Both the position numbers and the translations under genes were made by a program. A DNA stretch of 64,000 nt. It comes from Phaseolibacter flectens ATCC 12775. Its GTDB lineage: Bacteria > Pseudomonadota > Gammaproteobacteria > Enterobacterales > Enterobacteriaceae. The stretch is from contig NZ_JAEE01000006.1 of NCBI RefSeq assembly GCF_000518745.1, positions 98,989 to 162,988 of the forward strand, read 5' to 3'. This document shows positions 19,116 to 28,167 of the stretch, in pieces; the first letter of the stretch is position 1, and each line of letters opens with the position of its first letter. The notes under the pieces are model-generated. The model did no database searches. It saw only the letters and a list, made by a program, of their open reading frames with translations, and was not told where the DNA came from.

Positions 19116-19938
19116 TTTATAATAAAAACGCGGATTTTTTGTATCGAACTTTCCGTTAAGTAACAACAAAAATGCCAATACCAGTTAGCAGAATTAAAGA
19201 CCATAACTCGCGAGTGATGATCCTTTAATACCCTGCTTTAGATAGAAATACATAAAAAGCATGACCTGACGGATGAATAAAGACAACCATGGCTGATCTG
19301 GCCTTCGTCTATCCCAATGATAACCGATTGATCCGGCAGAGGATTTTTCCTGCCGGATCCAAAATAAGATTAAATCTAAAAAAATAATAAAAAAAGAACC
19401 AATCCTAAAAATGTGACATTTAAGATCAACAAAATCCTCAGTGGATTGACTGAAAAACAGGGAATGTGGCGCCGAGAAAAGTCATATCGAGATAAAAGAA
19501 AACAACCAATTTACCTATCGATAGATCCATTCCTATCTCAAAGATAGGCTGATATCATGGTGCAGTGAAAGCCGACCTGACATAAAACAGTTAAGATATG
19601 GTGACCCAGAACAATATTTGACAAGAATACATCGCCTGATTGCTACCATGCCCCCTTGACGGTTAATCTGTACGGCCTCAGCAATCATCACAACACCACT
19701 CGTTATAATATCAACTAAACATCATCGAAAAAGTTAAAAAAAGTTAACCTGACGACTTGCACCTTGCTGCGTTTACACCGAGAAGTCATTTCGTGCATAC
19801 TGATATAACCTCTCCCCCCTTGATCAGATCAATGACAACAAGAGTGTCGTACATATCAAAACACCCTAGGGTATATTTCACCACTCGGTGAAAGCCTAAT
19901 CACTAAAAGATGATTCGAACAGTCAAAGAGGATTGATT
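19116..19938. other. 820-bp gap without an intact gene
   Basis: No intact gene is visible. It contains a 10-bp hairpin at 19330-19359 (GATCCGGCAG/CTGCCGGATC). An open frame of 32 codons at 19289-19387 runs through that hairpin and has no ribosome-binding site worth trusting. The composition of 19400-19850 suggests old, decayed coding DNA; no family is recognisable. Confidence 0.4.
19330..19359. repeat. 10-bp hairpin in a gene-free region
   Basis: GATCCGGCAG (19330-19339) and CTGCCGGATC (19350-19359) pair perfectly around a 10-base loop. There is no T-run behind it on either strand. Confidence 0.55.
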
Positions 19939-20278
19939 ATGCAACATCTGCTTGTCTACGGAACCTTAGGGCCAGGCCGTCCCAATGCCTATAGACTGGA
20001 AAATATGAGTGGTACGTGGCATGAAGGGTATGTATTCGGCCAGCTATTACAATAGGGTTGGGCCCCTGAAATGCGCTATTCCGGTATTCATCTTGATAAT
20101 AAGGGGCAACCTGTAAGGGGATTATATTCAGTTCAGCCCATCTAGCTAAACACTGGCAAGGACTGGATGATTTTGAAGGCGCACAGTATCAACGAACAAG
20201 CACCATTTAGATAGCGGTAAGACTCAGCAAGCTGAGATTTATTGCTTGAAAGAAGACACGAGTAATGATTGCACTTAG
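19939..20278 (+). pseudogene. Broken gamma-glutamylcyclotransferase-like gene
   Basis: Pieced together, the frames spell a full-length protein of the AIG2/GGCT-like family of about 112 residues. It begins 'MQHLLVYGTLGPGRPN', continues with 'WHEGYVFGQLLQ', then 'LAKHWQGLDDFEGAQYQRT', and ends 'QAEIYCLKEDTSN'. The start has AGAGGA ahead of ATG. An in-frame TAG at 20053 replaces an expected Gln (CAG), and reading then shifts frame before 20142 and again at about 20207. Intact members act on gamma-glutamyl peptides or have unknown roles. It is clearly inactive. Confidence 0.8.
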
Positions 20279-20398
20279 TCCCTTGCCCCGACCTCAAAGA
20301 AAGCAAGATACAGTTCATCCATGTTCAGTCGTTGTCTGTGGAAGCTTAAAATCGTTAACAGCAGAGCATAACTACATTTCTCAGCTCTAACCGAGCTT

Positions 20399-20425
20399 GA
20401 TGCTTGGCGACGATAGCCAAGCATC
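20399..20425. repeat. 10-bp perfect hairpin past the sugar operon
   Basis: GATGCTTGGC (20399-20408) pairs perfectly with GCCAAGCATC (20416-20425). It lies about 85 bp after the last gene of the leftward sugar operon and could mark its 3' end, though it has no T-run. Confidence 0.5.
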
Positions 20426-20509
20426 ATAAGGATCAATATCCGTGAGTTATTCCTTATTTTTATCACCAGATATTGATTGATCCGGGACAATCACTTTACA
20501 TTGACTTCA

Positions 20510-22417
20510 TCAATCTGTCGTTGCATTAACATAAGGTAGGTTAATAGAGACCAATGCTGCCTTAAAGTGCTCATTAAGATAGTTTGATGTCTCAGAGGTG
20601 AAACGGATTGCAGTAACCTTATCGCCTGTTATCCCTTCCTGACCGAGGGATGAAGGCAAAGGAGAAGACCAGATACCACTCTTAGCATTCAATAAGTTGA
20701 TTCTGTAGCTTTTGATTTCGCCATTGGTCAACCGATATTGGATCCTGACTATTCCGCCTCTGAATAACATATTTCGTAATTTGCCTAGTAAGGTAAACTG
20801 AAACTCAGGTTTAATTTTAACCACATTTTTTTGCTGAGGGATGGGGATCCATTGATCAAATGAATATATCTCTTGCTGTAAAACTTGAACACTTTTATTG
20901 ATCGGATGGGCATTTTTCGCAAACAACACTAGTGGAATATGATGACGACCCGTGGTTAATTGTACTGGATGATAATTATACAATATGGCATCCGTGGTCA
21001 GTGGATCTTCATTGAGTACATGCTTTCTATCCGCCGCATTAAAAGGATCACATTGGCGAGTCTGGCAAAGTACGCCTGCGGTCCATAACAAGTAATCCGG
21101 TTTACTGGCTGAATTGAAAAAATCAACATTCATTTTGTCCAGTTTTGGCGTCAATGTCATATAGTTTTGGAACAGTGGGCGATGCCAATAGTTAAGCTTA
21201 TTGGCAACAAGGTATTCATTATTATAAGGATATACGTCAATACTTGCATGACCAATTAGCTCAACCGTTTTATTATCTAATTGATATTCAGAATAAACCT
21301 TGGCCAGTCTACTGCGATAATCCGCTTTATAGTCCGATAAATTACTGAATAGCTTAGCAGTCACAGCTCCGGGATAGGTGGGTATGGCTGTGATCAGGTA
21401 CAGGCTGACCATAGAAATAATAAAGAGCAATTTAGCTACTATCCCCGTTTCAAACAATATCACCAGCGATAACAGGCTAGCAGGAACAACAAAGTACCCC
21501 ATAAAATGATCAGCTCGACTGAAACCTAATTTTAATAATACCAACCATAATAAACTGAAGGTTAACAGCAAGGTGTACCGTTTATAAAAGATCAAAAATA
21601 AATCCACGTTCAATAAGATGATAAAAGCAAGGATAAACGTCAGGTTTGTATTTTCAATATTAAGCACCATATCTACCGAGTTACCAAAACTCAGTTCTGA
21701 ATTAACGCTAAGATAATCTAAAATACTGGAATAACTATGAAAGAAAATAGTACCAAATAAAATGTAGGCAGCGACCACACTGAGACAAAAATAAAATAAC
21801 TCAGTGATCCGCCTGTCCACAACCGCCCGACTGAACAAATAGGTTCCCATTGTTAACAGCGCACAAAATCCAAAGAAATACCTGATATAAAAGGTAAATG
21901 CGATAAGTATCGCGGAAAAAATGAGGACAGACTTTCGCCTTTTCAGCAAAGGATTCGCTGAAAAGTCTAAACAACAGACTAAGGCTAAGGGCCACATAAA
22001 AAAGGCAGCACCTATATTGATATTTTTAATAAAAATAATAAAGCAAGCAGCAAAAAGTAGGTAGTTTTTGGTTCTATGAATTTGGTTTAGGATCAATGTC
22101 CAAAAAAATGCATTCGATAAACTAAAAAATGCAACAGTGCTAATATAGGCAAAATTATTATAATATTGTGGGGATTTGGCAATCAGCCAAAACAAGGGAC
22201 CAAAACTAAATAAAAAATCCTGCTTGCCAGAGAAAACATTACCACTCAGGTTTAACCATTGTTCAACGTTACCGTCCGAGGTAAAATTAGACAGCTTCAT
22301 ACTGGTAAAGATCGCAAAAAAAATCACAAGAAATGCTGTGATTTCTTTACTGTACTGCTGAGCAGTGGCTAATAAAGTGCATCCACACTTATCAGGTTTA
22401 TATTTATGATTATTCAT
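20510..22417 (-). CDS. Large polytopic membrane protein, probable GT-C glycosyltransferase
   Basis: A 635-residue protein with roughly 11-12 membrane segments in residues 20-360 and a soluble C-terminal part of about 270 residues ('YNNEYLVANKLNYWHRP', 'LTTGRHHIPLVLF'). This layout is that of GT-C enzymes that use polyprenyl-phosphate sugars on the periplasmic side; the family itself I do not recognise. It is the last gene of a seven-gene operon and overlaps the upstream GT2 gene by 8 bp. In that context I infer the terminal transferase step (GtrC-like role). Two cysteine pairs occur, including 'LCQTRQCDP' in the soluble part. Confidence 0.7.
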   Translation of the reverse strand: MNNHKYKPDKCGCTLLATAQQYSKEITAFLVIFFAIFTSMKLSNFTSDGNVEQWLNLSGNVFSGKQDFLFSFGPLFWLIAKSPQYYNNFAYISTVAFFSLSNAFFWTLILNQIHRTKNYLLFAACFIIFIKNINIGAAFFMWPLALVCCLDFSANPLLKRRKSVLIFSAILIAFTFYIRYFFGFCALLTMGTYLFSRAVVDRRITELFYFCLSVVAAYILFGTIFFHSYSSILDYLSVNSELSFGNSVDMVLNIENTNLTFILAFIILLNVDLFLIFYKRYTLLLTFSLLWLVLLKLGFSRADHFMGYFVVPASLLSLVILFETGIVAKLLFIISMVSLYLITAIPTYPGAVTAKLFSNLSDYKADYRSRLAKVYSEYQLDNKTVELIGHASIDVYPYNNEYLVANKLNYWHRPLFQNYMTLTPKLDKMNVDFFNSASKPDYLLWTAGVLCQTRQCDPFNAADRKHVLNEDPLTTDAILYNYHPVQLTTGRHHIPLVLFAKNAHPINKSVQVLQQEIYSFDQWIPIPQQKNVVKIKPEFQFTLLGKLRNMLFRGGIVRIQYRLTNGEIKSYRINLLNAKSGIWSSPLPSSLGQEGITGDKVTAIRFTSETSNYLNEHFKAALVSINLPYVNATTD

Positions 22418-23231
22418 TAATTACTCCTTTTTTATGGTTATAACAACCAAAACAGGCCTTAAATAACACGAGTAATACAGTAAGATTTCCTTTTACACTA
22501 CTGATTTTAGTTGGTACTTCGCCGTTTGGATAACGCCGAACCGTCGGTAGTTCGATACAACGATAACCTCGTTTAGGCGCAATATAAGAGAGATAAGCGA
22601 GCAACTCATAACCATTAAAAATATCACGTAAAATAGCAATATTAGGATCCAGCAATAGTCTCCGACTGTAAGCGCGAAAACCTTGAGTGGTATCCGTCCA
22701 TTTAAAACCCGAGGCGAGACTCAATATCGGCGCATGAAGATACCTGATCGCCAGATCACGGGACTTAGGCGTGTTTTCTGCTACGCCCCCAGGCAAAAAT
22801 CGAGATGCCTGAATAAAATCCAATCCCTGCTTTAACGTTTCAATAAAAGCAAATATAGCGGCAGGATCATCCTTATTATTGCCATCAATAGTGATAATTC
22901 CCTCATAGTGTTGTTCGAGGGCAAATGCATAAGCACAACGTAATTGCGCACTCAATTTGCCAGGACCCGTTTTTAACAACACGCCCCTGACACCTAATTG
23001 TTGCAACCTGTTCATTTCTAATGAGCCATCATTACTGCCACCATCTACAATGATGATATCTGCCACATCCGCAATGGCTAACTCATCCATCCGCTTAAGC
23101 AGATTACGGATACGATCGCCTTCATTCACGACTGGAATAACAACGCAATAGTCATTTTTTTTATTAAGCCATAATTGCGTTTCAAAGGCGGGGACTTGTC
23201 TTATCGAGATTACCTGTTGTTGTGTATTCAT
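22410..23231 (-). CDS. Glycosyltransferase family 2 (polyprenyl-phosphate type)
   Basis: A GT-A fold transferase of about 273 residues. 'CVVIPVVNEGDRIRNLL' opens the nucleotide-binding half, followed by 'IIIVDGGSNDGSLE' and the acidic 'GIITIDGNNKDDP'; 'WTDTTQGFRAYSRRLL' matches the acceptor region of dolichyl-phosphate mannose synthase relatives. No C-terminal membrane helices follow. I used ATG 23231; a GTG two codons earlier is possible. It should charge a polyprenyl phosphate with a sugar. It lies 20 bp after the small DMT gene and overlaps the polytopic protein downstream. Confidence 0.82.
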   Translation of the reverse strand: MNTQQQVISIRQVPAFETQLWLNKKNDYCVVIPVVNEGDRIRNLLKRMDELAIADVADIIIVDGGSNDGSLEMNRLQQLGVRGVLLKTGPGKLSAQLRCAYAFALEQHYEGIITIDGNNKDDPAAIFAFIETLKQGLDFIQASRFLPGGVAENTPKSRDLAIRYLHAPILSLASGFKWTDTTQGFRAYSRRLLLDPNIAILRDIFNGYELLAYLSYIAPKRGYRCIELPTVRRYPNGEVPTKISSVKGNLTVLLVLFKACFGCYNHKKGVINE

Positions 23232-23251
23232 AGTCACGTCTTTACTTGTAG

Positions 23252-23608
23252 TTAATTAACCTGCCATGTGATGAGTACCACGCCACCAATAACCATTGCG
23301 ATCCCAGCAGCAGTAGACCAGTGAAACGGTTCTTTAAAAAATAATACGGATAACACGGCGACTGCCGCCACGGCACCCGATGTTAAAATGGGATGGGCAA
23401 CATTCATTGGTAAAAAATGCAGGGCCGCGGTATAGAGTAAGAATGCCCCGCCATAACAACCCAACCCCAGCCAAAACGGCCAATTAAGTAACGCCGCGGA
23501 GGGATCACCATAAGAAGGAAATTTTCGAGGGGATGTAACAGCATATTTAATTAACACACTGGCGAGACTATTTGCTGCAATACCTAAAAATAAGATCAGC
23601 CATTTCAT
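23252..23608 (-). CDS. Small four-helix DMT protein, ArnE/GtrA-like flippase candidate
   Basis: A 118-residue protein with four membrane helices and the EamA/SMR half-repeat pattern ('LASVLIKYAV', 'NVAHPILTSGAVAAVAVLSVLFFKEP', closing 'GGVVLITWQ'). It resembles ArnE/ArnF and similar small proteins that move undecaprenyl-phosphate sugars across the inner membrane. Placed between two glycosyltransferases, that role is the best inference; a drug exporter of the SMR family is less likely here. It starts 2 bp after the TIM-barrel gene. Confidence 0.78.
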   Translation of the reverse strand: MKWLILFLGIAANSLASVLIKYAVTSPRKFPSYGDPSAALLNWPFWLGLGCYGGAFLLYTAALHFLPMNVAHPILTSGAVAAVAVLSVLFFKEPFHWSTAAGIAMVIGGVVLITWQVN

Positions 23609-23610
23609 AC

Positions 23611-24441
23611 TTAGCCCTCCTTATCCCGAGAGCCATAAATGGCGATTGCCTGTTTCAAGGCTAGCTCAATAGTCTGACGATTAGATTGTCCAGCTTGACC
23701 AACCATTTCAATGGTCGCTAAATGTTCAGGTAGCCATTTTTTTATTCCTTTACAGATAGCATCATGGTGAATTTTCCCTGAACCGAAAGGCTGTAAGTCG
23801 ATTTCACTGAGATGAATATGCCCAATTAATCCCGAATACTGAGAAAGTAGATGATTAATATCTTCATTATTGATTGCTATCGCCCCAGTATCTAATTGCA
23901 TTCGAATGGCAGCATGATCGACTTGTTCAACGATATAAGCCGTGTCTGCGGTGTTCGTCATAAAATTAGCCCCGTAACGCTCAGGGTTCGGCTCAAGACA
24001 CAACATCACCTGATAACGTTCAGCGAGTCGTGCCAATTTACGGAAAAATTTCACTGATATATCAATCGCCTGATCAGCTGATAACCCCGTGCAATCCCTG
24101 TTTCGAGGCGAGCCAAAGACTAATCGAGAGGCATCCAATCGCTGTGCAATCCGAAAAATGGCTTCCAAATGCCCTAACATCGCTTGCTGGCTCTGTGGAT
24201 CACCGAAGACATTTAGTCCCTGAGTCCCAAACAGCAGTGATTGCATACCGATAATTTCAATATCATAAGCATTCCACCACGCTTTAATCTTATCAATATT
24301 CTGTACAGAGACGTTTGCGGGTTGAGGAAAATATTTTCCAGGTGCAATATCAATGGCATGAATACCATATTGCTTTAGTAATTCAGCAATAATACTATCT
24401 TCACTGGTCGACCAAGCGATATTTGAAATAGATAATCTCAT
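23611..24441 (-). CDS. Sugar-phosphate isomerase/epimerase-like TIM barrel
   Basis: A 276-residue protein of the xylose-isomerase-like/AP-endonuclease-2 TIM-barrel superfamily. 'LRLSISNIAWS'-type N-terminus, 'LCLEPNPERYGANF' (metal-ligand Glu), 'QLDTGAIAIN' (Asp) and 'GHIHLSEID' (His) lie at the usual metal-binding strands. Its start overlaps the SDR stop by 4 bp (ATGA). Within the operon it probably epimerises or isomerises the sugar that is transferred. The exact reaction cannot be read. Confidence 0.8.
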   Translation of the reverse strand: MRLSISNIAWSTSEDSIIAELLKQYGIHAIDIAPGKYFPQPANVSVQNIDKIKAWWNAYDIEIIGMQSLLFGTQGLNVFGDPQSQQAMLGHLEAIFRIAQRLDASRLVFGSPRNRDCTGLSADQAIDISVKFFRKLARLAERYQVMLCLEPNPERYGANFMTNTADTAYIVEQVDHAAIRMQLDTGAIAINNEDINHLLSQYSGLIGHIHLSEIDLQPFGSGKIHHDAICKGIKKWLPEHLATIEMVGQAGQSNRQTIELALKQAIAIYGSRDKEG

Positions 24442-25223
24442 CCTATTTTCTCTTTCCGTTCTGATTGAGCATAGTGACGGATAGCTTGAAATGTTTCTCT
24501 CGCACTATATTGATAAGGTGTTTGATGACCAAATAAGGCGCTATGTACACTTTGCATATCATAAGTTACGACAGAACCTTGCGTTTTATTATCAAAAGAA
24601 AAGCCAAATCCTTTACTTGCGACATCTGCCACGGAAACCGGCTCACTGGTTAAATGAATAAGACTAAGATCTGATTTCAGGGCAAGCTGTATATCAAACC
24701 AGAGATTAACCATCGGATAAAACTGAAATACACTCCGACAATCAATCACACTGAGATTATTATTATTCAGAAAATCAAAAATAATATTTTTACGTAAACC
24801 GGGTCCAACAAGACCGGGTAACCTGACAATCAAATAATACGCAAAATGTTGTTCTACAAACTGTTCTAACCGTCGACGATTTAATCCATAAGGATGTAAT
24901 CCTTCAGTATTAACAGGGCTATTCTCATTGACTGCATTAGGCTGCTGGAATACATCCACCGTACTGATCAAGATAAACGTCTTACATTTAATTGTTCTCA
25001 ACTGTTCAATCAGACTATCAATTTTCTGTCTATCCGCATCAGGATCTTTATTTGCAAGCCATTTCTGTGCGGGTGCCCCAGCACAAACCACAGTATCAAA
25101 GTCCTTATTACTGATATCTGCAATATTTAATGAGCGATATAACGCAGTAAATGTCGTCTGCTTAAGTAGTGTGCTGCCAACAAAACCAGTAAATCCAATC
25201 AAGGCATTGGGTAAGCTTCTCAT
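24438..25223 (-). CDS. NAD-dependent epimerase/dehydratase-like SDR with altered catalytic motif
   Basis: A 261-residue short extended-SDR protein. The Rossmann glycine motif is 'GFTGFVGS' near residue 10, 'ISTVDVF' holds the usual Ser/Thr strand, and the catalytic tetrad motif YxxxK appears as 'YGLNR', with Arg in place of Lys. It is shorter than typical sugar epimerases (about 310 residues). It could be a divergent reductase or a non-catalytic sugar-binding member. It sits third in the seven-gene sugar operon, overlapping the isomerase gene. Confidence 0.75.
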   Translation of the reverse strand: MRSLPNALIGFTGFVGSTLLKQTTFTALYRSLNIADISNKDFDTVVCAGAPAQKWLANKDPDADRQKIDSLIEQLRTIKCKTFILISTVDVFQQPNAVNENSPVNTEGLHPYGLNRRRLEQFVEQHFAYYLIVRLPGLVGPGLRKNIIFDFLNNNNLSVIDCRSVFQFYPMVNLWFDIQLALKSDLSLIHLTSEPVSVADVASKGFGFSFDNKTQGSVVTYDMQSVHSALFGHQTPYQYSARETFQAIRHYAQSERKEKIG

Positions 25224-25270
25224 ATCTGTTCCAGCAATTAAAATGAGTAATAAGACGTAAAATTTTCGCT

Positions 25271-26254
25271 TTACAGTGAGTGTTCACTACTGCTGTTCAG
25301 TACATTAATCCGATCCTGATTAACCATCACTGCACTGTTTTTTTCATATACGATAGAATAATCAGCATGTTCAGTTCTTTCATCCAGTAAACGTCCCAGA
25401 TACTCACCAAAAAAAGCCAGCATAATAAACTGCAGCATAAACAGCATGGACATAAACAGAATAGTGGTCGTCCAACCTTCCACCACATGACGATCCATTA
25501 AATTAATCAGAAGGCTATAAACCGCAAAAACAAAGGAAATAAAACTACCCAACATACCGATCATCGACATCCATCGAAGTGGTTTGGCAGAATTAAAAAC
25601 AATCAAACGCAGCAAATCATGTAACCCGGTGAAAAATGACTTCTTATTTATGCCGTGATCTTCAAGCTGATAAAAATAAGTACTAAAAGGGTAGCCTGTT
25701 TTCTGAATACGCAAGTAAAACTGATGGTAAAAGCGCCCAGTACGGGTGACCGAATTAACGGCGCGACGACTGAGGCAACGCAACGAGGTCGCCTGATGTG
25801 GAAGGTGATAATCAATCGCATTAAGCAACCAATCGGATACATGCCGGCATACACGATAAAGCCAAGAGGTAGGCTGCCTCGCCACGCCCACAACAATATC
25901 AGAGCCGGCTCTACATTTTTCAACCACACCCACAATAGCACTGACCGGATCATGCTCGAAATCAAACAAAACAACCTGATCACCGATTGCGCTTTCTAGC
26001 CCCGCGGCCAAGATAAGATCATCATGAACTTTACCGGTCAACTGGATATAACGCACACTGGGGATACTTTGCAGTATTTTATCAATGTTATAGTGCATTT
26101 TCCCGCCTGATTCCGGACCAGGTGCAACAGCTACGATTTCATAATCTGTATAAGCATTATCTAATGCAGATTGAATGTCCCTTAATTTATTCTCTATCCC
26201 AGTAAATTTTTTATTCATATTAATGACTACTGAAATAAATGAATTATTTTTCAT
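25271..26254 (-). CDS. GtrB/ArnC-like glycosyltransferase family 2 with C-terminal membrane helices
   Basis: A 327-residue protein: a GT-A domain in residues 1-210, then two long membrane helices at about 235-305 ('MSMIGMLGSFISFVFAVYSLL' and 'LFMSMLFMLQFIMLAFFGEYL'). 'FFGEYLGRLLDE' is the family's closing motif. That is the layout of GtrB and ArnC, which load undecaprenyl phosphate with a sugar. The usual DxD appears as 'LFDFEHDP'. It follows the FAD-dependent oxidoreductase gene by 14 bp. With the small flippase and the polytopic transferase it completes a Gtr-type set. Confidence 0.82.
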   Translation of the reverse strand: MKNNSFISVVINMNKKFTGIENKLRDIQSALDNAYTDYEIVAVAPGPESGGKMHYNIDKILQSIPSVRYIQLTGKVHDDLILAAGLESAIGDQVVLFDFEHDPVSAIVGVVEKCRAGSDIVVGVARQPTSWLYRVCRHVSDWLLNAIDYHLPHQATSLRCLSRRAVNSVTRTGRFYHQFYLRIQKTGYPFSTYFYQLEDHGINKKSFFTGLHDLLRLIVFNSAKPLRWMSMIGMLGSFISFVFAVYSLLINLMDRHVVEGWTTTILFMSMLFMLQFIMLAFFGEYLGRLLDERTEHADYSIVYEKNSAVMVNQDRINVLNSSSEHSL

Positions 26255-26268
26255 GCTATTGATCCCGA

Positions 26269-27390
26269 TTAATTCAGAATATTTTGTTGAGAGATAGCCT
26301 CAATCACATCATAAACATTATCTATTTTACCGCCCATCAAACAGTGAAAACCCGGTAAACCGTAATTTGGTTTAAATAATATGGGTCTTGAATCATCAAT
26401 TTCGCTATCAGGTAAAACGGTTTTGACTTCCCAAAGTGAGCGCTGATATCGACTCTCCTGTAACAGAGGTAAATAACGTAATGCATCTTTGACCATATAC
26501 TGCCATGCGCTGTGTCTACTGGTCTTTTTATAGTATTCATCACATTCAACATAGGGACGTTTATTTTTATCAAACCATTGATAATGAGGGGTATAACGAA
26601 CATGACTAAAAGAATGTAAACCAGGATAAGAAGGAAAAGGCATCACTGAGAAAAAAGGACCACACATAATAGTTAACCCACATTTTTTCAATGCGTCAGG
26701 CACTTCAACCAAGCACATTTCTGTCATTTCATGTTTAAGAGGGATTAATTCCAATCCCGAATTTTTTACAATATGATTGATCTGTGAATAAGTACAATTA
26801 AAAACATGATCGGCATAAACATCGTGTTGCTCACCCGACGAACTCTCTGTACAGCTCACCATTAATCCTTGCTGATAAGAATGAACTTTATCAACAGTGA
26901 CCCCAGTCTGATACTGAACAGATGAAGCCTGCAACCTATCTAACATCGTGGCACTGAGCTTTTTAGAATCAAAAGCATATTCAGTGACGGTAAAACAAGC
27001 ATCAATCAATGCCGGATTAGTGTACTTTTGCAAAAAATCCAGAGCGGGTTCACAAGAGGCACCGATTCGCTGACAAAAGCGGCTAAACTGATTGGCAGTG
27101 ACTTTGCCAGCTTTGCTGCTAATGAGATAATACTTATCAAAATCAGAGTCAACACACTCGGAAAACTCTCTGACAAACCGCGGAAATGCAATTCTGGATC
27201 GTAATGCGGTTAACACACTACGAGGATAATGATAGCCATTGTGCACTCGAGCCTGATTATTGAACGATGCCCGCGTCATAAAGCCATTTTCTTTTTCCAC
27301 AAGTTTGACCTGATGACCAGATTTAGCCATAAACTCAGCGAGATACATGCCAAAAAAACCACCACCGATAATCACTATTTTTTTTTGCAT
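26269..27390 (-). CDS. FAD-dependent oxidoreductase (DAO-like), first gene of the sugar operon
   Basis: A 373-residue flavoprotein with an N-terminal dinucleotide fold ('IVIIGGGFFGMYLAEFMA', then 'VKLVEKE'). 'NNQARVHNGYHYPRS' follows where substrate and FAD contacts are expected. It belongs broadly to the D-amino-acid-oxidase/UDP-galactopyranose-mutase-like folds, but I cannot assign a substrate. I chose ATG 27390, with GAGAAA about ten bases ahead; a GTG at 27429 would add 13 residues. The operon runs to 20510 with gaps below 50 bp, so an oxidised or rearranged sugar is a reasonable inference. Confidence 0.75.
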   Translation of the reverse strand: MQKKIVIIGGGFFGMYLAEFMAKSGHQVKLVEKENGFMTRASFNNQARVHNGYHYPRSVLTALRSRIAFPRFVREFSECVDSDFDKYYLISSKAGKVTANQFSRFCQRIGASCEPALDFLQKYTNPALIDACFTVTEYAFDSKKLSATMLDRLQASSVQYQTGVTVDKVHSYQQGLMVSCTESSSGEQHDVYADHVFNCTYSQINHIVKNSGLELIPLKHEMTEMCLVEVPDALKKCGLTIMCGPFFSVMPFPSYPGLHSFSHVRYTPHYQWFDKNKRPYVECDEYYKKTSRHSAWQYMVKDALRYLPLLQESRYQRSLWEVKTVLPDSEIDDSRPILFKPNYGLPGFHCLMGGKIDNVYDVIEAISQQNILN

Positions 27391-28167
27391 AATCTGTACT
27401 TTCTCGAGTATAGCGACGTTTTTTTTCACCTAAAAAAGCAGGGTAAGAGTCAGCTCAGTTCCATAAATACATTAATGAAATAACAGCCTATACCTTAAAA
27501 CAGGAGGAGATCTAGAAGATAAAACTGAAAATGATGTTCATTAATAAAACCAGGATTAATCTGTACGGGTTAGCGCGTATTAATTCTCATTTTTAATATA
27601 AAATCAGCTAAGCTTTTCCTCTGTCTATATATAAATCCATTCATTGAAAGTATCATCCGAAAATATTATTTCTACAGGCAATAACCAAATAAATTAAACA
27701 TCATTCAGTCTGCAGTAGACTCATTTATCACGAATCATCGTTAGCGATTTAATATTTTATCAGCTACGATTCACTGAGAAAAAATGCGATACCAAAACAT
27801 GACAATAAAATGTTAACAACAAGATTGTAATGAGAGTAATCTTATTCTAATAGGTTAAAAAAATCCCTAACAGCATCAAATTTGTATTTATTTTTGATCA
27901 AAGAAACTTGGATATTTTTATTCCCTTACTTTAATTATTCGACCAGATAAAATGAATGATAACGCTGGCAGTAACCAAACGATGATATCATCAGGACAAG
28001 GGATAAAAGAAAAAGATTATCAAGCGAAAAAAATGGGATGAATTAAATCAGTGAGGTTGAGCACATCAGCATAGTGAAAATCACTCTCCCCAATAACCCG
28101 ACTCACCTCATAGGGATACGGAGTCGGGCAGTATAATTAAGAGCGTGATCTCAATTATGTAGATACA
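27391..28167. other. 780-bp AT-rich gap before the sugar operon
   Basis: No coding potential is visible. It should hold the promoter of the leftward sugar operon. I looked for a JUMPstart/ops sequence as in other surface-polysaccharide operons and did not find one. The asd terminator lies at its right edge. Confidence 0.5.
28090..28140 (-). terminator. asd terminator
   Basis: Read on the minus strand, CCCGACTC and GAGTCGGG form an 8-bp stem with a loop of about 26 bases, followed by TTATT. It begins about 30 bp after the asd stop codon. Confidence 0.6.

Noticed and set aside
19289..19387. A 32-codon frame beginning MADLAF
   Set aside because: It lacks a good ribosome-binding site and runs through a perfect hairpin; nothing else supports it.
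20275..20490. A 71-codon minus-strand frame after the sugar operon
   Set aside because: It spans a perfect hairpin, has no family resemblance, and is antisense to the end of the GGCT pseudogene.
27795..27820. GACAATAAAATGTTAAC, resembling a TnsB site, considered as the Tn7 left end
   Set aside because: It is a single partial match in AT-rich DNA, without the terminal TGTGGG or a target duplication beside it.
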